Positions 1-8,815 of a DNA stretch of 64,000 nucleotides are shown here, one piece after another. The notes under the pieces are model-generated. The model was given only the letters and a program-made list of their open reading frames with translations, was not told the DNA's origin and ran no database searches. A program made the position numbers and the translations under genes. Source of the stretch: Pseudomonadales bacterium (GTDB lineage: Bacteria; Pseudomonadota; Gammaproteobacteria; Pseudomonadales; Azotimanducaceae); contig JAJDVW010000022.1 in NCBI GenBank assembly GCA_022825925.1, positions 62,001-126,000 of the forward strand. The letters are read 5' to 3'. Within the stretch, counting starts at the first letter, position 1. The number at the start of each line of letters is the position of its first letter.

Positions 1-1281
1 ATCGTCGCGCCTCCTCTCCGGGCTCGCCGCCGCGACCGCCGCGGCCAGCGCTGCCCCGCTCTCGAACCGGTGCAACTGCCGCCGGGGCACGAGCCAGTTG
101 CTGCCCAGGAACAGGTACTCCCGGCCGTCGCGCCGCAGGCATTCCCTGCGCGCCTCGTTGAGCACGCGCGCCGCGGCGGTTTCGCCCCAGAACCAGTTCT
201 CCAGGCTGACCGGGTCGGTGTTTCCGCCCGGCCGCGCGGTCATGGACTCGTTGTAGTACGCCTTGAGATCTTCGGTCGCCATCTTGAGCGCCATGGCGGG
301 CGATACCCCCGGCAGGGGGTTGTCCGGATCCTGGCCCCGAGCGAAGGCGGCGACGAACTCGGCGACCGCCTCGGGGGCAAGTCCGACCGTGTTGGCGGTG
401 GTGCGCCCCCGCTCACGCACGGCTGCGTCGTACCAGTCGCGCAGCCCGTCCACCTCGGCGCGGAACGCGTCCGGAAGCGCGGCCTCGACATCGAGCTCGG
501 CCGCGCTTGCCGCGAAGCTGACCGGGCACGCCAGCGGGGCTTCCGGCTCCGTGCCGGCGGGCTCGTCGTCGGGGAAGTCCTCGAGCACCGGCCCCTCCGG
601 GCGTTCAAGCAACTCGAGGGCGGCCCGGACCACCCGAGTCTGAAACGCGGGGTTGCCGTGCGGGCCGATGGGTCGCCCGAGTTCGAACGGCACCCACAGG
701 GCGCGGGGCGGCCGGATGCGTTCGGTGTGCACCCGGATCAGGCTGATCTGCGTCGTGGCCATGCCGGCCAGCTCCAGGAAGTGTCCCAGCGCGCCGACGG
801 CGCGCGTGCAGGCGGGTCAGACCGGGACGAGGAGGGCGGTGTCCACCCCGTCGGCCTGCATCGTCCGCGCCAGCTCCCGGGCGTGCGGCTCGAGCGCGTG
901 GGTGTCGCCGATCGCCCCCATGAACGAATAGTGGTCCCGGGCCAGGCTGCCGACCACGCCCGCCGCGGCCAGTTCGCGCAGCCGATCCAGCGGGAACACC
1001 ACGTTCCAGTCCTGCTGGAAGCCGGTGCGGTCGAAGTTGGTGGAGACATGGCTCATCACGAGGTCATCCGGCGGCGTGTGGGCCGGGATGCGCCGGTACT
1101 CCAGGGACCCGGGCGAGAAGGGCCGGTCGTCCCGCCGATGCAGGCCGGCGGTGGAGATCAGCGCGACGCGGCGTTCCGCCAGCGGAGGCCCCGTCACCCA
1201 GGGGGTGGCGTCGAACGCCGGGCATGGCATGGTCAGGAAGTGTTCCTGCAGCCGGGGGGACATGCGGTCGAGTCTGGCCAT
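1..1281 (-). CDS. GrdB-like glycine/sarcosine/betaine reductase family protein, probable selenoprotein (3' end outside window)
   Basis: The frame is open from the ATG at 1281 to the window edge except for one TGA at 817-819 (codon 155). The residues before it end in TALLVPV and those after it read PACTRAVGALGHFLELAG. This gives a U-P-A-C-T-R motif that lines up with the U-x-x-C-T-R redox site of glycine reductase selenoprotein B. After the TGA the protein stays plausible for more than 270 codons, including ALKMATEDLKAYYNES and WFWGETAAARVLNEARRECL, which fit the non-clostridial members of this family as I remember them. These members commonly have Cys at the Sec position. Family enzymes act on C-N bonds of small amines or amino acids, but the substrate here is unknown. 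No GrdA or GrdC gene is visible. A simple nonsense mutation is the alternative. The start is the first ATG, and the gene faces away from the CMD gene at 1396. Confidence 0.78.
789..819 (-). promoter_or_regulatory. In-frame UGA with bacterial SECIS-like hairpin
   Basis: Immediately after the TGA (819-817) the transcript can form a perfect 7-bp stem, GCGCGCC (805-799) with GGCGCGC (795-789), closed by the triloop GUC (798-796). The loop begins 18 nt after the UGA and starts with G-U. Bacterial SECIS elements sit inside the coding region just after the UGA, usually with 16-37 nt to the apical loop and a G among its first two bases. Hairpins of this strength also arise by chance in GC-rich DNA, so the support comes from the position together with the U-x-x-C motif. 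Confidence 0.6.
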
Positions 1282-1395
1282 CGCCAGGTCTCCGGGGTGT
1301 GCGCTGCCGCGGGGGCCACGATTCTACTTGTCCGGCGGGCGTTCCGGCACGGAGTACGATGTTGTCGACGCAACGGACCCGGGCAGGAGGACAGG

Positions 1396-2208
1396 ATGGC
1401 CGACCACGCAAGCTGGGAAGAACGGCTCGAGCACGCGTTCGCGACGTTCTCGCGTTTCGTGCCGGATGCGGAACCGGCGCAGGTGCTCGCCTCCATGGAG
1501 CGCCGCATGGGTGCGCTCGGCACGTTCGCGTTCGCCACGGTAGGCGAGATGTGGGACCGGCCCGGACTCGACCGGCGCGACCGCAGCCTGATGATCATCG
1601 CGGTGCTGTCCGCGCAGGGGCGGGACGAAGAGCTCGCGCTGCACACCACCGTCGGGCTCCGCCATGGCCTCCGCCGCACCGAGATCGAGGAGATCAACCT
1701 GCACATCGCGGCGTACGCCGGGTTCCCGGCGGCGATGGCCGCCAGCCGGCGGATGGACGCGGCCTTCCGCGAGGCGGAGGGCGTGGAGCGGATCGAGGGG
1801 CGCGCGCCGGCCGAGCACCTGTCGGACGCCGAACGGCTCGAGCGGGCCGCGGACGTTCGCGCCTCGCTCACCGCCGGGCGGGCGAACCCGGACCCGGCGG
1901 CGGACCTCGAAGCGATGCGTGGGGTGATCGGAGGGCTCGGCGACTGGGCCATGAAGTGGGCCTTCGGCGAGATCTGGTCGCGGCCGCAGCTCTCGCGCCG
2001 CGACCGATCGCTGGTGGTGATCGCGATCCTGGTCGCCTTCGCGCAGGAAGCCGAACTGTCCTTCCACGTGCGTGCGGGGCTGAACCACGGGCTCACGCGC
2101 GACGAGATATGCGAGGTCATGACGCATCTGTGCCTGTATGTCGGATTCCCGCGCGCGGTTCAGGGCATGCGCACGAGCATGGAGGTGTTTGGGCGACTCG
2201 ACGGCTGA
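1396..2208 (+). CDS. Carboxymuconolactone decarboxylase-like protein with two CMD domains
   Basis: A 270-residue protein starting at an ATG with an AGGAGGA ribosome site a few bases upstream. Two CMD/AhpD-like repeats are evident. The first (about residues 30-120) holds RRDRSLMIIAVLSAQGRDEELALH, split here by the shared RRDRSL...H pattern, and the second (about 170-265) holds RRDRSLVVIAIL, AELSFHVRAGLNHGLT and EVMTHLCLYVGFPRA. This is the layout of fused 4-carboxymuconolactone decarboxylase-type proteins. No AhpD-type CxxC pair is seen, so a peroxidase role is unlikely. Decarboxylase/lactonase or an unknown reaction on a cyclic acid fits better. It diverges from the GrdB-like gene across a 114-bp spacer. 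Substrate unknown. Confidence 0.85.
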   Translation: MADHASWEERLEHAFATFSRFVPDAEPAQVLASMERRMGALGTFAFATVGEMWDRPGLDRRDRSLMIIAVLSAQGRDEELALHTTVGLRHGLRRTEIEEINLHIAAYAGFPAAMAASRRMDAAFREAEGVERIEGRAPAEHLSDAERLERAADVRASLTAGRANPDPAADLEAMRGVIGGLGDWAMKWAFGEIWSRPQLSRRDRSLVVIAILVAFAQEAELSFHVRAGLNHGLTRDEICEVMTHLCLYVGFPRAVQGMRTSMEVFGRLDG

Positions 2209-2219
2209 GGCCGGGGGCG

Positions 2220-2540
2220 TCACAGGCGCGGGGGCGGGTTGGCGGGCCCGCAACGCTGGGCGGACAGCGCCGGATGCTCGGGCGGCGGGCCGGGCGGTGA
2301 ACCGGGCTCCGGGACGGGCCGCAGCGTCGGCATGAGCGCCTGCGGCAACGGCGCCCGCCGCAGCGGCGGCGCCTCGGGGTCGTAGTGCTCGGCCAGGGCG
2401 TCGACGGTATGCATCTGGCCCTTGTCTTCCCACGCGGCCGACCGAACGAACCCGCTCCCGAGGTCGATCTCCGCCGCGGCCGCCGTCGCTGCGGCGAGGC
2501 AGCAGGTCCACCAGACGGCGATGCACCGCAGGCCGCTCAT
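2220..2540 (-). pseudogene. Sulfite dehydrogenase cytochrome c subunit (SorB-like), internally deleted
   Basis: The frame starts at an ATG (2540) that overlaps the stop of the gene upstream (ATGA). It opens with a good signal peptide (MSGLRCIAVWWTCC followed by an Ala-rich stretch) and then EIDLGSGFVRSAAWED. It then passes directly to KGQMHTVDALAEHYDPEAPP and RRAPLPQALMP, which resembles the C-terminus of small cytochromes paired with molybdenum sulfite dehydrogenases. The CxxCH heme site expected between these parts is missing, so an internal stretch appears deleted. The tail to 2220 is Pro/Arg-rich and may be read-through. The product could not bind heme. The assignment rests on remembered family features and on the neighbouring molybdoenzyme remnant. 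Confidence 0.5.
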
Positions 2541-2870
2541 GTCACGGAGAGCGCGATGCGGTGGCAGGCGTTGTTGAGGTAGCCGCGCGGGTTCCACGCC
2601 GGCATCACGACGGGCTGTGAGACACCCTGGTCGTCCACGGCTCGCGCCCAGACCTCGTGGTAGCCATCGGCGTGACGGCGTCGTCGAGCAGGTGGGCGGG
2701 GGTCTCCGCGTTGAGCGGACGCTCGCTCAGGACGCGCAGGCCGGGCTTGCCCGGGACGGTCGCCGCGGTCGCCTGGCCCCGGGCGAAGGGCCCGAACAGC
2801 GAAGCCGCCGCGGTGGCGCCGGCGCCGAGCAGAAGCCGTCCCCGGGACCAGGCCAGGCGGCGTCGGGTGA
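2537..2870 (-). pseudogene. SoxC/SorA-like sulfite dehydrogenase, ends only
   Basis: Two ends of a molybdopterin sulfite-oxidase-type protein are joined. The N-terminal part (about 2870-2672) has a Tat-like RRRLAW, a hydrophobic Ala/Leu stretch, and GKPGLRVLSERPLNAETP then AHLLDDAVTP, the usual start of mature SoxC-like proteins. The C-terminal part (to the stop at 2537-2539) reads GYHEVWARAVDDQGVSQP then PAWNPRGYLNNACHRIAL, the end of the Mo-cofactor dimerisation domain. The two parts are in different frames and the Moco-binding middle of about 300 residues is absent. The junction falls near 2670. No clear start codon is visible upstream. The remnant overlaps the deleted cytochrome gene by ATGA, so the original operon order is preserved. 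Confidence 0.6.
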
Positions 2871-3014
2871 CGGATCGGGAGCGTGGCCCCGGGCGGGACG
2901 GTCGGACGACGGTGCGGAGGACGGAAGAACGACCAAGGCGCGTTTCACAGCGGTGGACGCGGGCAAGCTAGCATGTCGCCCCGAAACCCGGCAACCGAGA
3001 CTCCGCTTCCGCGC

Positions 3015-4178
3015 ATGGCACGCGTCGGCAACACGCTCGTCTTCAGCTTCGACGGCACCGGCAAGGAGCCGGCGGACGCCGAGGGCTTCCGGCAGGACGA
3101 GAGCATCAGCAACATCCTGAAACTGCACGTGCTCCTCGGCGGCGGGATCGGCCCGCAGCCCCCGCGGGAGACGCCCGCGGGAGGCCGGCAGACGGCCTTC
3201 TACTACACCGGCATCGGCACCCGTCAGGACGGCGCGACCGTGCCGCTGCTCGGCCGCCTGTACTCCGCCGGGCGGCGGGTGGTGAACCTCGCCCTCGCGC
3301 CCACGTTCAGCGACGCGCAGCAGATCCTCGACGAGGCCGCCGCGGACCTGGCCGGCGTGTACGAGCCGGGGGATCGCGTGGTCCTCCTGGGATTCAGCCG
3401 CGGCGCGGCGCTCGCGCGAAAGTTCGCGACCCGGATCCTCGAGTCGGACGACGGCCGGGACGTCGCCTTCCTGGGGGTGTTCGATACGGTCGCGGCGATG
3501 GGCGGCCTGCGGGGCGGCGAGGTCGTCATGGAGGCCGGCCGCCTCCACGAGCGCATCCGGCGGGCCGTCCACGTGCTCGCCATCGACGAAGACCGCGTCG
3601 CGTTCGCCCCCACGCTGTTCCAGGTGGGGCCGGGGGACGGGGACCGCGTGTCGGAGGTGTGGTTCGCCGGCGTGCACAGCGACATCGGCGGCGGCTACTG
3701 GATCGACGGTCTGTCGGACCTCGCCCTGGAGTTCATGATCGAGTCGTGCCGGCGCGCGCTCGACGACCATCTCGCGCTGCCCTGGGATCTTGCGCCGGGG
3801 CGGTTGCGCGGGGACGGGGGCGTCGAGATCGCCGCGGACGACATTGCCCTCGAGCCGAGGTTCGACGCTGCCCTGCACGCCGACACGGGCTCGGGAACCG
3901 CCCTGTTCCCGCGCGACCTCAGACAGGTCGAGGTGCGCTCGAACGGCGGTGAGGATGTCGGGTTGCCGATCCTGCACCACTCCGTGAAGCTGCGGGTGGA
4001 TCGCGTCGCCGACTACCGTCCCCCGGCGTTGCGCGACCTGCGCTTCCGGCTCTGGCTGGGTCCCGGCCGACTGAGCCCGCCGATCCGGGGTATCGGCGGA
4101 CTGCGCCGCTACCGGTTTCCCTGGTGGTGGCGGGTGCGCCGGCGCGTGGCGGCCGGGAAGGTGCAAGGCGGCGCCTGA
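3015..4178 (+). CDS. DUF2235 alpha/beta-hydrolase (Tle1-like phospholipase family)
   Basis: A 387-residue protein. The N-terminus NTLVFSFDGTGKEP matches the DUF2235 opening (FDGTxN/G), YYTGIGTRQDG follows, and the nucleophile elbow GFSRGAALAR lies near residue 130, with a later GVHSDIGGGY segment typical of the family. DUF2235 contains the T6SS lipase effectors Tle1 as well as many uncharacterised hydrolases. No VgrG, Hcp, PAAR or immunity gene is nearby, so an effector role is not supported by context. No signal peptide is seen, so it is probably cytoplasmic. The start is the ATG at 3015. The C-terminus is strongly basic (RYRFPWWWRVRRRV). Substrate unknown. Confidence 0.75.
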   Translation: MARVGNTLVFSFDGTGKEPADAEGFRQDESISNILKLHVLLGGGIGPQPPRETPAGGRQTAFYYTGIGTRQDGATVPLLGRLYSAGRRVVNLALAPTFSDAQQILDEAAADLAGVYEPGDRVVLLGFSRGAALARKFATRILESDDGRDVAFLGVFDTVAAMGGLRGGEVVMEAGRLHERIRRAVHVLAIDEDRVAFAPTLFQVGPGDGDRVSEVWFAGVHSDIGGGYWIDGLSDLALEFMIESCRRALDDHLALPWDLAPGRLRGDGGVEIAADDIALEPRFDAALHADTGSGTALFPRDLRQVEVRSNGGEDVGLPILHHSVKLRVDRVADYRPPALRDLRFRLWLGPGRLSPPIRGIGGLRRYRFPWWWRVRRRVAAGKVQGGA

Positions 4179-4253
4179 CCGATCCGGCGCGGGTGTTGCG
4201 GACGCCGCTCCATCGTGGTTTATTCGGGCCAAACGGACCGGAGCCCCACGGCC

Positions 4254-4700
4254 ATGGCATCACGCATCGGTGGCATCTTCCTGCTCGCGGTGGCCGTGGT
4301 CGTCGCCGTCCACACCGTCGTCGAGCCGCTGTATCACGTCTCGGCCGAGGGCCAGCCCTACAGCCCCGTCTGGGAGGTGCTCGACCCGATCATGGTGCTG
4401 GCCGTCGCGCTTGGTGCGGTCGTGACGTGGCGCCGCAAGCGGAGCGTGGACGAGCAGGGCGACGACGGACCGGTGACGCGCGAGTTCCTCGCCGCCAACG
4501 CCCTCTTCTTCGGCTTCCTGTTCGTCGGCATCCTGCTGCTTTGGAGCTGGTTCAATCTCCTGATCCCGGGATACACGGCGGTGGGTCCGGAAACGGCCTC
4601 CCTGGTGTGGCTGGTCATAGACGCGGGACTGCCTCTCCTGTGCGGTGCGACCGGAGCGGCGCTGCTCCGGGGCGCTGGCGACGGCGAGGAGGCCGCATGA
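4254..4700 (+). CDS. Small four-helix membrane protein of unknown function
   Basis: Using the ATG at 4254 gives a 148-residue protein. An upstream in-frame start at 4215 is possible but adds a polar, unlikely leader. Four hydrophobic segments are visible: IGGIFLLAVAVVVAVHTVV, VLDPIMVLAVALGAVVTW, LFFGFLFVGILLLWSWF and LVWLVIDAGLPLLCGATGAA. A polar cytoplasmic-type loop (RRKRSVDEQGDDG) lies between helices 2 and 3. I do not recognise a specific family. The stop overlaps the next gene's ATG (ATGA at 4697-4700), so the two are translationally coupled and this protein may assist or anchor the esterase. Confidence 0.7.
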   Translation: MASRIGGIFLLAVAVVVAVHTVVEPLYHVSAEGQPYSPVWEVLDPIMVLAVALGAVVTWRRKRSVDEQGDDGPVTREFLAANALFFGFLFVGILLLWSWFNLLIPGYTAVGPETASLVWLVIDAGLPLLCGATGAALLRGAGDGEEAA

Positions 4701-5770
4701 CCGCGACCGCAATCCATCTGCCCGGCAAGCTGGGCAACCCCGAACTCACCCTCGTAACCGATCCCCGCCTCGACCCGGCCATGCTCCTGGCGGTCGACGG
4801 GATGGACGAGGCGCTGGGCCAGCCGCCGGGCGTTGGCCCGGACTCGTCGTACGAGGAGGTGGTGGCCTACGCGGCCGCCATGGAGGCCGAGTTCGACGTG
4901 GTCTACGAAGAGACCTTCGGCGCCCTTCCCCCGGTGGAAGGGATCCGCCGGCGAACGGAGGTGGTCGAGGGTGTCGACGGCAACGACATCCCGCTCTTCA
5001 TCCACGAACCGGCGGACCGCGATGGCCCCCTGCCGGGCATCGTCCACACCCACGGCGGCGGCATGGTGATTTGCGCGGCGGCGGACCCCCAGTACGTCCG
5101 CTGGCGCGACGAACTGGCCGCGACCGGGCTCTGCGTCGTCGGGGTGGAGTTTCGCAACGGGGCCGGCAAGCTTGGCGACCACCCGTTTCCGGCCGGACTC
5201 AACGACTGCGCCACGGGGACCCGGTGGACGTACGGGAACCGCGCCGCGCTCGGCATCTCCCACCTCGTCGTCTCCGGCGACTCCGGCGGCGGCAACCTCT
5301 GCCTCGCCGTGGCGCTCAAGGCGAAGCGGGAAGGCTGGATCGACGAGATCGCGGGCGTCTACTCCTGCTGCCCGTACATCGCCGGGACGTACGACCCGGC
5401 GCCCCCGGAGCTCGTGTCATGGCGCGAGAACGGCGGCTACCAGCTCGAGCCCGCGATGTGCCAGGCCCTCGTCAAGGTGTACGACCCCACCGGCGAGCAC
5501 ACCCACGATCCGCTCGCCTGGCCGTACCAGGCGAGCGTGGAAGAGCTTGCCGGGCTCCCGCCGCACACGGTGTCCGTCAACGAACTCGACCCGCTGCGGG
5601 ACGAGGGGCTGATCTACGCGCGCCGTCTCATGGCCGCCGGCGTGCCCACGGCGAGCCGTACCGTGAACGGCACGTACCATGGCGGCGATACGGACACCCC
5701 GGCGCTGCTGCCGCATGTCTATCGGGCGACCATCCGGGGCATCCGGGGCTTCGCGGCGTCGTTGGGGTAG
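4697..5770 (+). CDS. HSL-family alpha/beta-hydrolase (esterase)
   Basis: A 357-residue cytoplasmic-type esterase. The hormone-sensitive-lipase oxyanion motif HTHGGGM lies near residue 119, the nucleophile elbow VSGDSGGGN near 195, the acidic residue in NELDPLRDEG near 298, and the catalytic His in NGTYHGGD near 325. The order and spacing fit bacterial HSL (family IV) carboxylesterases that hydrolyse short acyl esters, though the N-terminal cap is longer than usual. The start overlaps the preceding membrane-protein gene by four bases. There is no signal peptide. A receptor gene follows 25 bases later on the same strand, so hydrolysis of an imported ester is possible but inferred. Confidence 0.88.
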   Translation: MTATAIHLPGKLGNPELTLVTDPRLDPAMLLAVDGMDEALGQPPGVGPDSSYEEVVAYAAAMEAEFDVVYEETFGALPPVEGIRRRTEVVEGVDGNDIPLFIHEPADRDGPLPGIVHTHGGGMVICAAADPQYVRWRDELAATGLCVVGVEFRNGAGKLGDHPFPAGLNDCATGTRWTYGNRAALGISHLVVSGDSGGGNLCLAVALKAKREGWIDEIAGVYSCCPYIAGTYDPAPPELVSWRENGGYQLEPAMCQALVKVYDPTGEHTHDPLAWPYQASVEELAGLPPHTVSVNELDPLRDEGLIYARRLMAAGVPTASRTVNGTYHGGDTDTPALLPHVYRATIRGIRGFAASLG

Positions 5771-5795
5771 CGCGCCGGAGACTGACGGTCGGCCG

Positions 5796-8735
5796 ATGAT
5801 TCTGGTCGCGCGGTTGCCGCGCTGGAGTTTCGTCGGGATCGCGCTGGGCGTCGCCGCATCGGTCGCCGCCGCCGACGACCCGGAATCCGCGCGCGAAGGG
5901 GCGCATGCGCCGAGCGGGTTCACCGAGGAGGTGGTCGTGATCGGTACGGCCATCAAGGGCACCCCGATCGACTCCCCGTTCGCCGTGACCTCGATGGACC
6001 GCGACCGCCTGGAAGCCGGCGGGTCGCCGACGTGGTCGGACTTCTTCAAGAAGCTCGGCGCCAGCCGCGGGATCGTGGGCGAGCGGTCCAGCGCCTTCAA
6101 CTCCAACAAGTTCAACATCGTGGCGTCCAGCGTGGGCAACGTGAACCTGCGCGGTCTCGGAGCGTCCCGCACGCTCGTGCTCTTCAACGGCCGCCGGCAG
6201 GTGTACCTGCCGGCGCGCCTGATCGGGGGCCGCTTCGTCGACGTCAACGCGATGCCCCGGATCGCCGTCGAACGCGTCGAGGTGCTGAAGGAGGGCGCGT
6301 CGGCGCTCTATGGCTCGGACGCCGTGAGCGGGGTGGTGAACTTCGCCACGCGCAAGCATTTCGAGGGCCTCGACCTGTCCGCCGGGCACGAGGCCATCGA
6401 CGACGCCGGCAACAGCACGTTCGGCGCCATCTGGGGCCGCGAGTTCGGCGGCGCCCACTTCGTGACGAGTTTCGAGCAGGAGCGGTACCGCGCGCTGCCG
6501 GAGCGCGCCCGGCCCTACACGCTGGCGGCGTGGCGCCCGGGCCAGCGGGGCGGCTGGTCGTCCTTCGGCAACCCGGGCGCCTACCTGGTCCGGGACGACG
6601 CGCGCCGCGTCGTCGACGTGGTCGTCGATCCGGAGTGCGAGGGGTTCGGCGGCGTCGCCGAGCCCGGCACCTGCCGCTACCGGTACCAGTCCTTCTTCAA
6701 CCTGATCGAGGAGACCCGTTTCAACCGGTCGTTCAGCGAGCTGAACGGGACATGGGGCGACGCCGGGCGCTATCACCTGGAAGCCTTGTGGTCGTCCGTC
6801 CGCTCACCGCGCGTACGCAGTTCTCCCTCCTATCCGTTCGTGACCCTGCTGAACACGGACGTGCTCGAAGTCGGACCGGACCATCCGGGCCGCGTGGCGC
6901 TGTGCGACCGGTCCGGCGCCGGACTCGGCCGCTGCGCGGGGGCGGAGCCCTGGTACTTCCGCGGGCGCTCCATCGGCAATGCCGGTCCCGCCTTCGAGGT
7001 GCCGCGCGAGTCCGAGGTGTTCCGCCTGGCCGGATCGATAGGGGGCCTTGCGACCTTCCTGGACCGTACGCACGACTACGACCTCGGCGTGTCGTGGTCC
7101 CGGACCACCGGCAGCATGACGGACCACGGAACCTACACGGAGCGCCTGTTTCTGGCCTTCCGGGGATTCGGGGGACCGGACTGCGGCGTGGGCGTCCTCG
7201 CCGAAGCATCCTCGTCGGCCAAGATGCGCCTGAACCCCGCCGACCTCGCGGGCCGCGCGGGGGCAGGGGAGCTGTCGGTACTTCAACCCGTTCAGCAACG
7301 CCCTCCGCAACGCTGGGCAGTACGGCGCCCGCTACGCGGGCGAGGCGAATCCCTCTCACGACCCCACGCTCGAGAACGACGCCGATCTCGTCGCCTGGCT
7401 CCGGAACGTGCTCGAGAACGAGAGCGAGGCCGAGTTGCTGGTGCTCGATGCGGCGCTGAGCGGGGAGCTGCTGCCCGGGACGCTGAGCTACGCCGTCGGC
7501 TACCAGTTCCGGCGCTTCGACGCGGCGGCTGCGCCGACGGACGAAAGCAGTTTCGAGGTGCATCCCTGCCAGGTGCGCTTCGACCGGAGCTGCGCGGAGC
7601 GCGACCGGTTCGGCCCCTATGCCTTCACCACGACCTACGACCCCTATGACGTCGGCCAGGACATCCACCGGGTCTTCTCGGAACTGGCGCTCGCCTGGGG
7701 CGACGCCGTGCACGTGCAACTGGCAGCGAACTACGAGAACTACGACACAGCGAGCAGCGTCGACCCGCGCATCGCGTTGCGCTGGGACCTGAACGACGTG
7801 CTGACCCTGCGGGCGTCGGCGCAAACGACCTTCCGCGCCCCGTCCGTCGACGAGCTGAACGAAGACAAGCTCACCACGCTGGAGTTCGTCGCCCAGACCG
7901 GAACCTACATCCCGGTGGACAGGACCGGCGGCGCCTACCTCGAACCGGAGACCGCCCTGACCTACAACATCGGCGTCATCGTCCTGTTCGACGACGCGTT
8001 CGAGGCGACGCTGGATTACTGGCAGTACCGGTTCGAAGACGTCATCGACGGCGCTCCGCACGGGTCCCTCGTCGACCTGTACGAAGCGTCCGCCACCCGG
8101 GCGCTGGTCGCGTCGCGGATCGTGTGCCCGTCCGGCCGCGCCGACCGCATCCTCGCGGCCGGAGGCGCGCCCTGTGCCCCCGGCGACATCGCCCGGGTAG
8201 GGATCCCGCTGGTGAACTGGCCCGGCATCCGGACGTCCGGCTTCGATCTGCACGTGAGCGGCCAGGTCCCGCTGCGGTGGGGTGAACTGGTTCCGGAGCT
8301 GGAATTCAGCCACACCACCGAGTTTCGCGTCGACGCGCTCGTCGAGGACGGGTTGGAGCTGGAACGCGCACGGGATGCCGAAGGCCGCCTCAACTTCGGA
8401 CATCCGCTGGCGCCGTCACTGCCCGAAACGAAGGCCCGCGTGTCCCTGACCTGGCTGTGGGGGGACCGCGCGCTTTCGAGCCACCTGGTGTACGTCTCTT
8501 CGTACCGGGACCGGATCCCCAACACGACCGTCCCCCGGATCGACAGCTTCGTGACCTGGGACATCACCCTGCAGTGGCATCTGCCGGCGCGCGGGCTGCA
8601 CCTGGCACTGTCGGCATTGAACGTCACCGGAGCCGAGGCCCCGGCGGCCAACCTGGAACAGGGGTTCGACGGCTTCACGCACACCGCCAAGGGCCGGCGG
8701 TTCCGGCTCGGACTGACCTGGTCGCCGGGGGGTGA
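5796..8735 (+). pseudogene. TonB-dependent receptor, copy A, two frame disruptions
   Basis: Starts at ATG 5796 with a weak signal peptide, a TonB-box-like EEVVVIGTAIKG, and a plug domain with VNLRGLGASRTLVLFNGRR, VERVEVLKEGASALYGSD and SGVVNFATRK. The frame then breaks at the G-run 7266-7269. Removing one G restores CRYFNPFSNALRNAGQYGAR and the barrel continues in frame 1 to RRFRLGLTWSP. There the G-run 8727-8732 would need one more G to reach a natural stop at 8733-8735; otherwise the frame runs into the next gene. Both breaks are single-base indels in G-runs, so sequencing error is a real alternative to decay. Corrected, the protein is about 980 residues with the usual plug and 22-strand barrel. 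It lies directly upstream of PQQ dehydrogenase copy A. Confidence 0.8.
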
Positions 8736-8815
8736 CCGTGCGTCCAGCGACCGTGTAGACGCCTGCGAGAGGCTCCTGTCACGTTGCACCTCGGCCCACG
8801 TCGGCGAGGGGGGAC

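Noticed and set aside
70..1395. Plus-strand frame upstream of the CMD protein start
   Set aside because: It is antisense to the GrdB-like gene and low in hydrophobic pattern; the CMD start at 1396 has a clear ribosome site.
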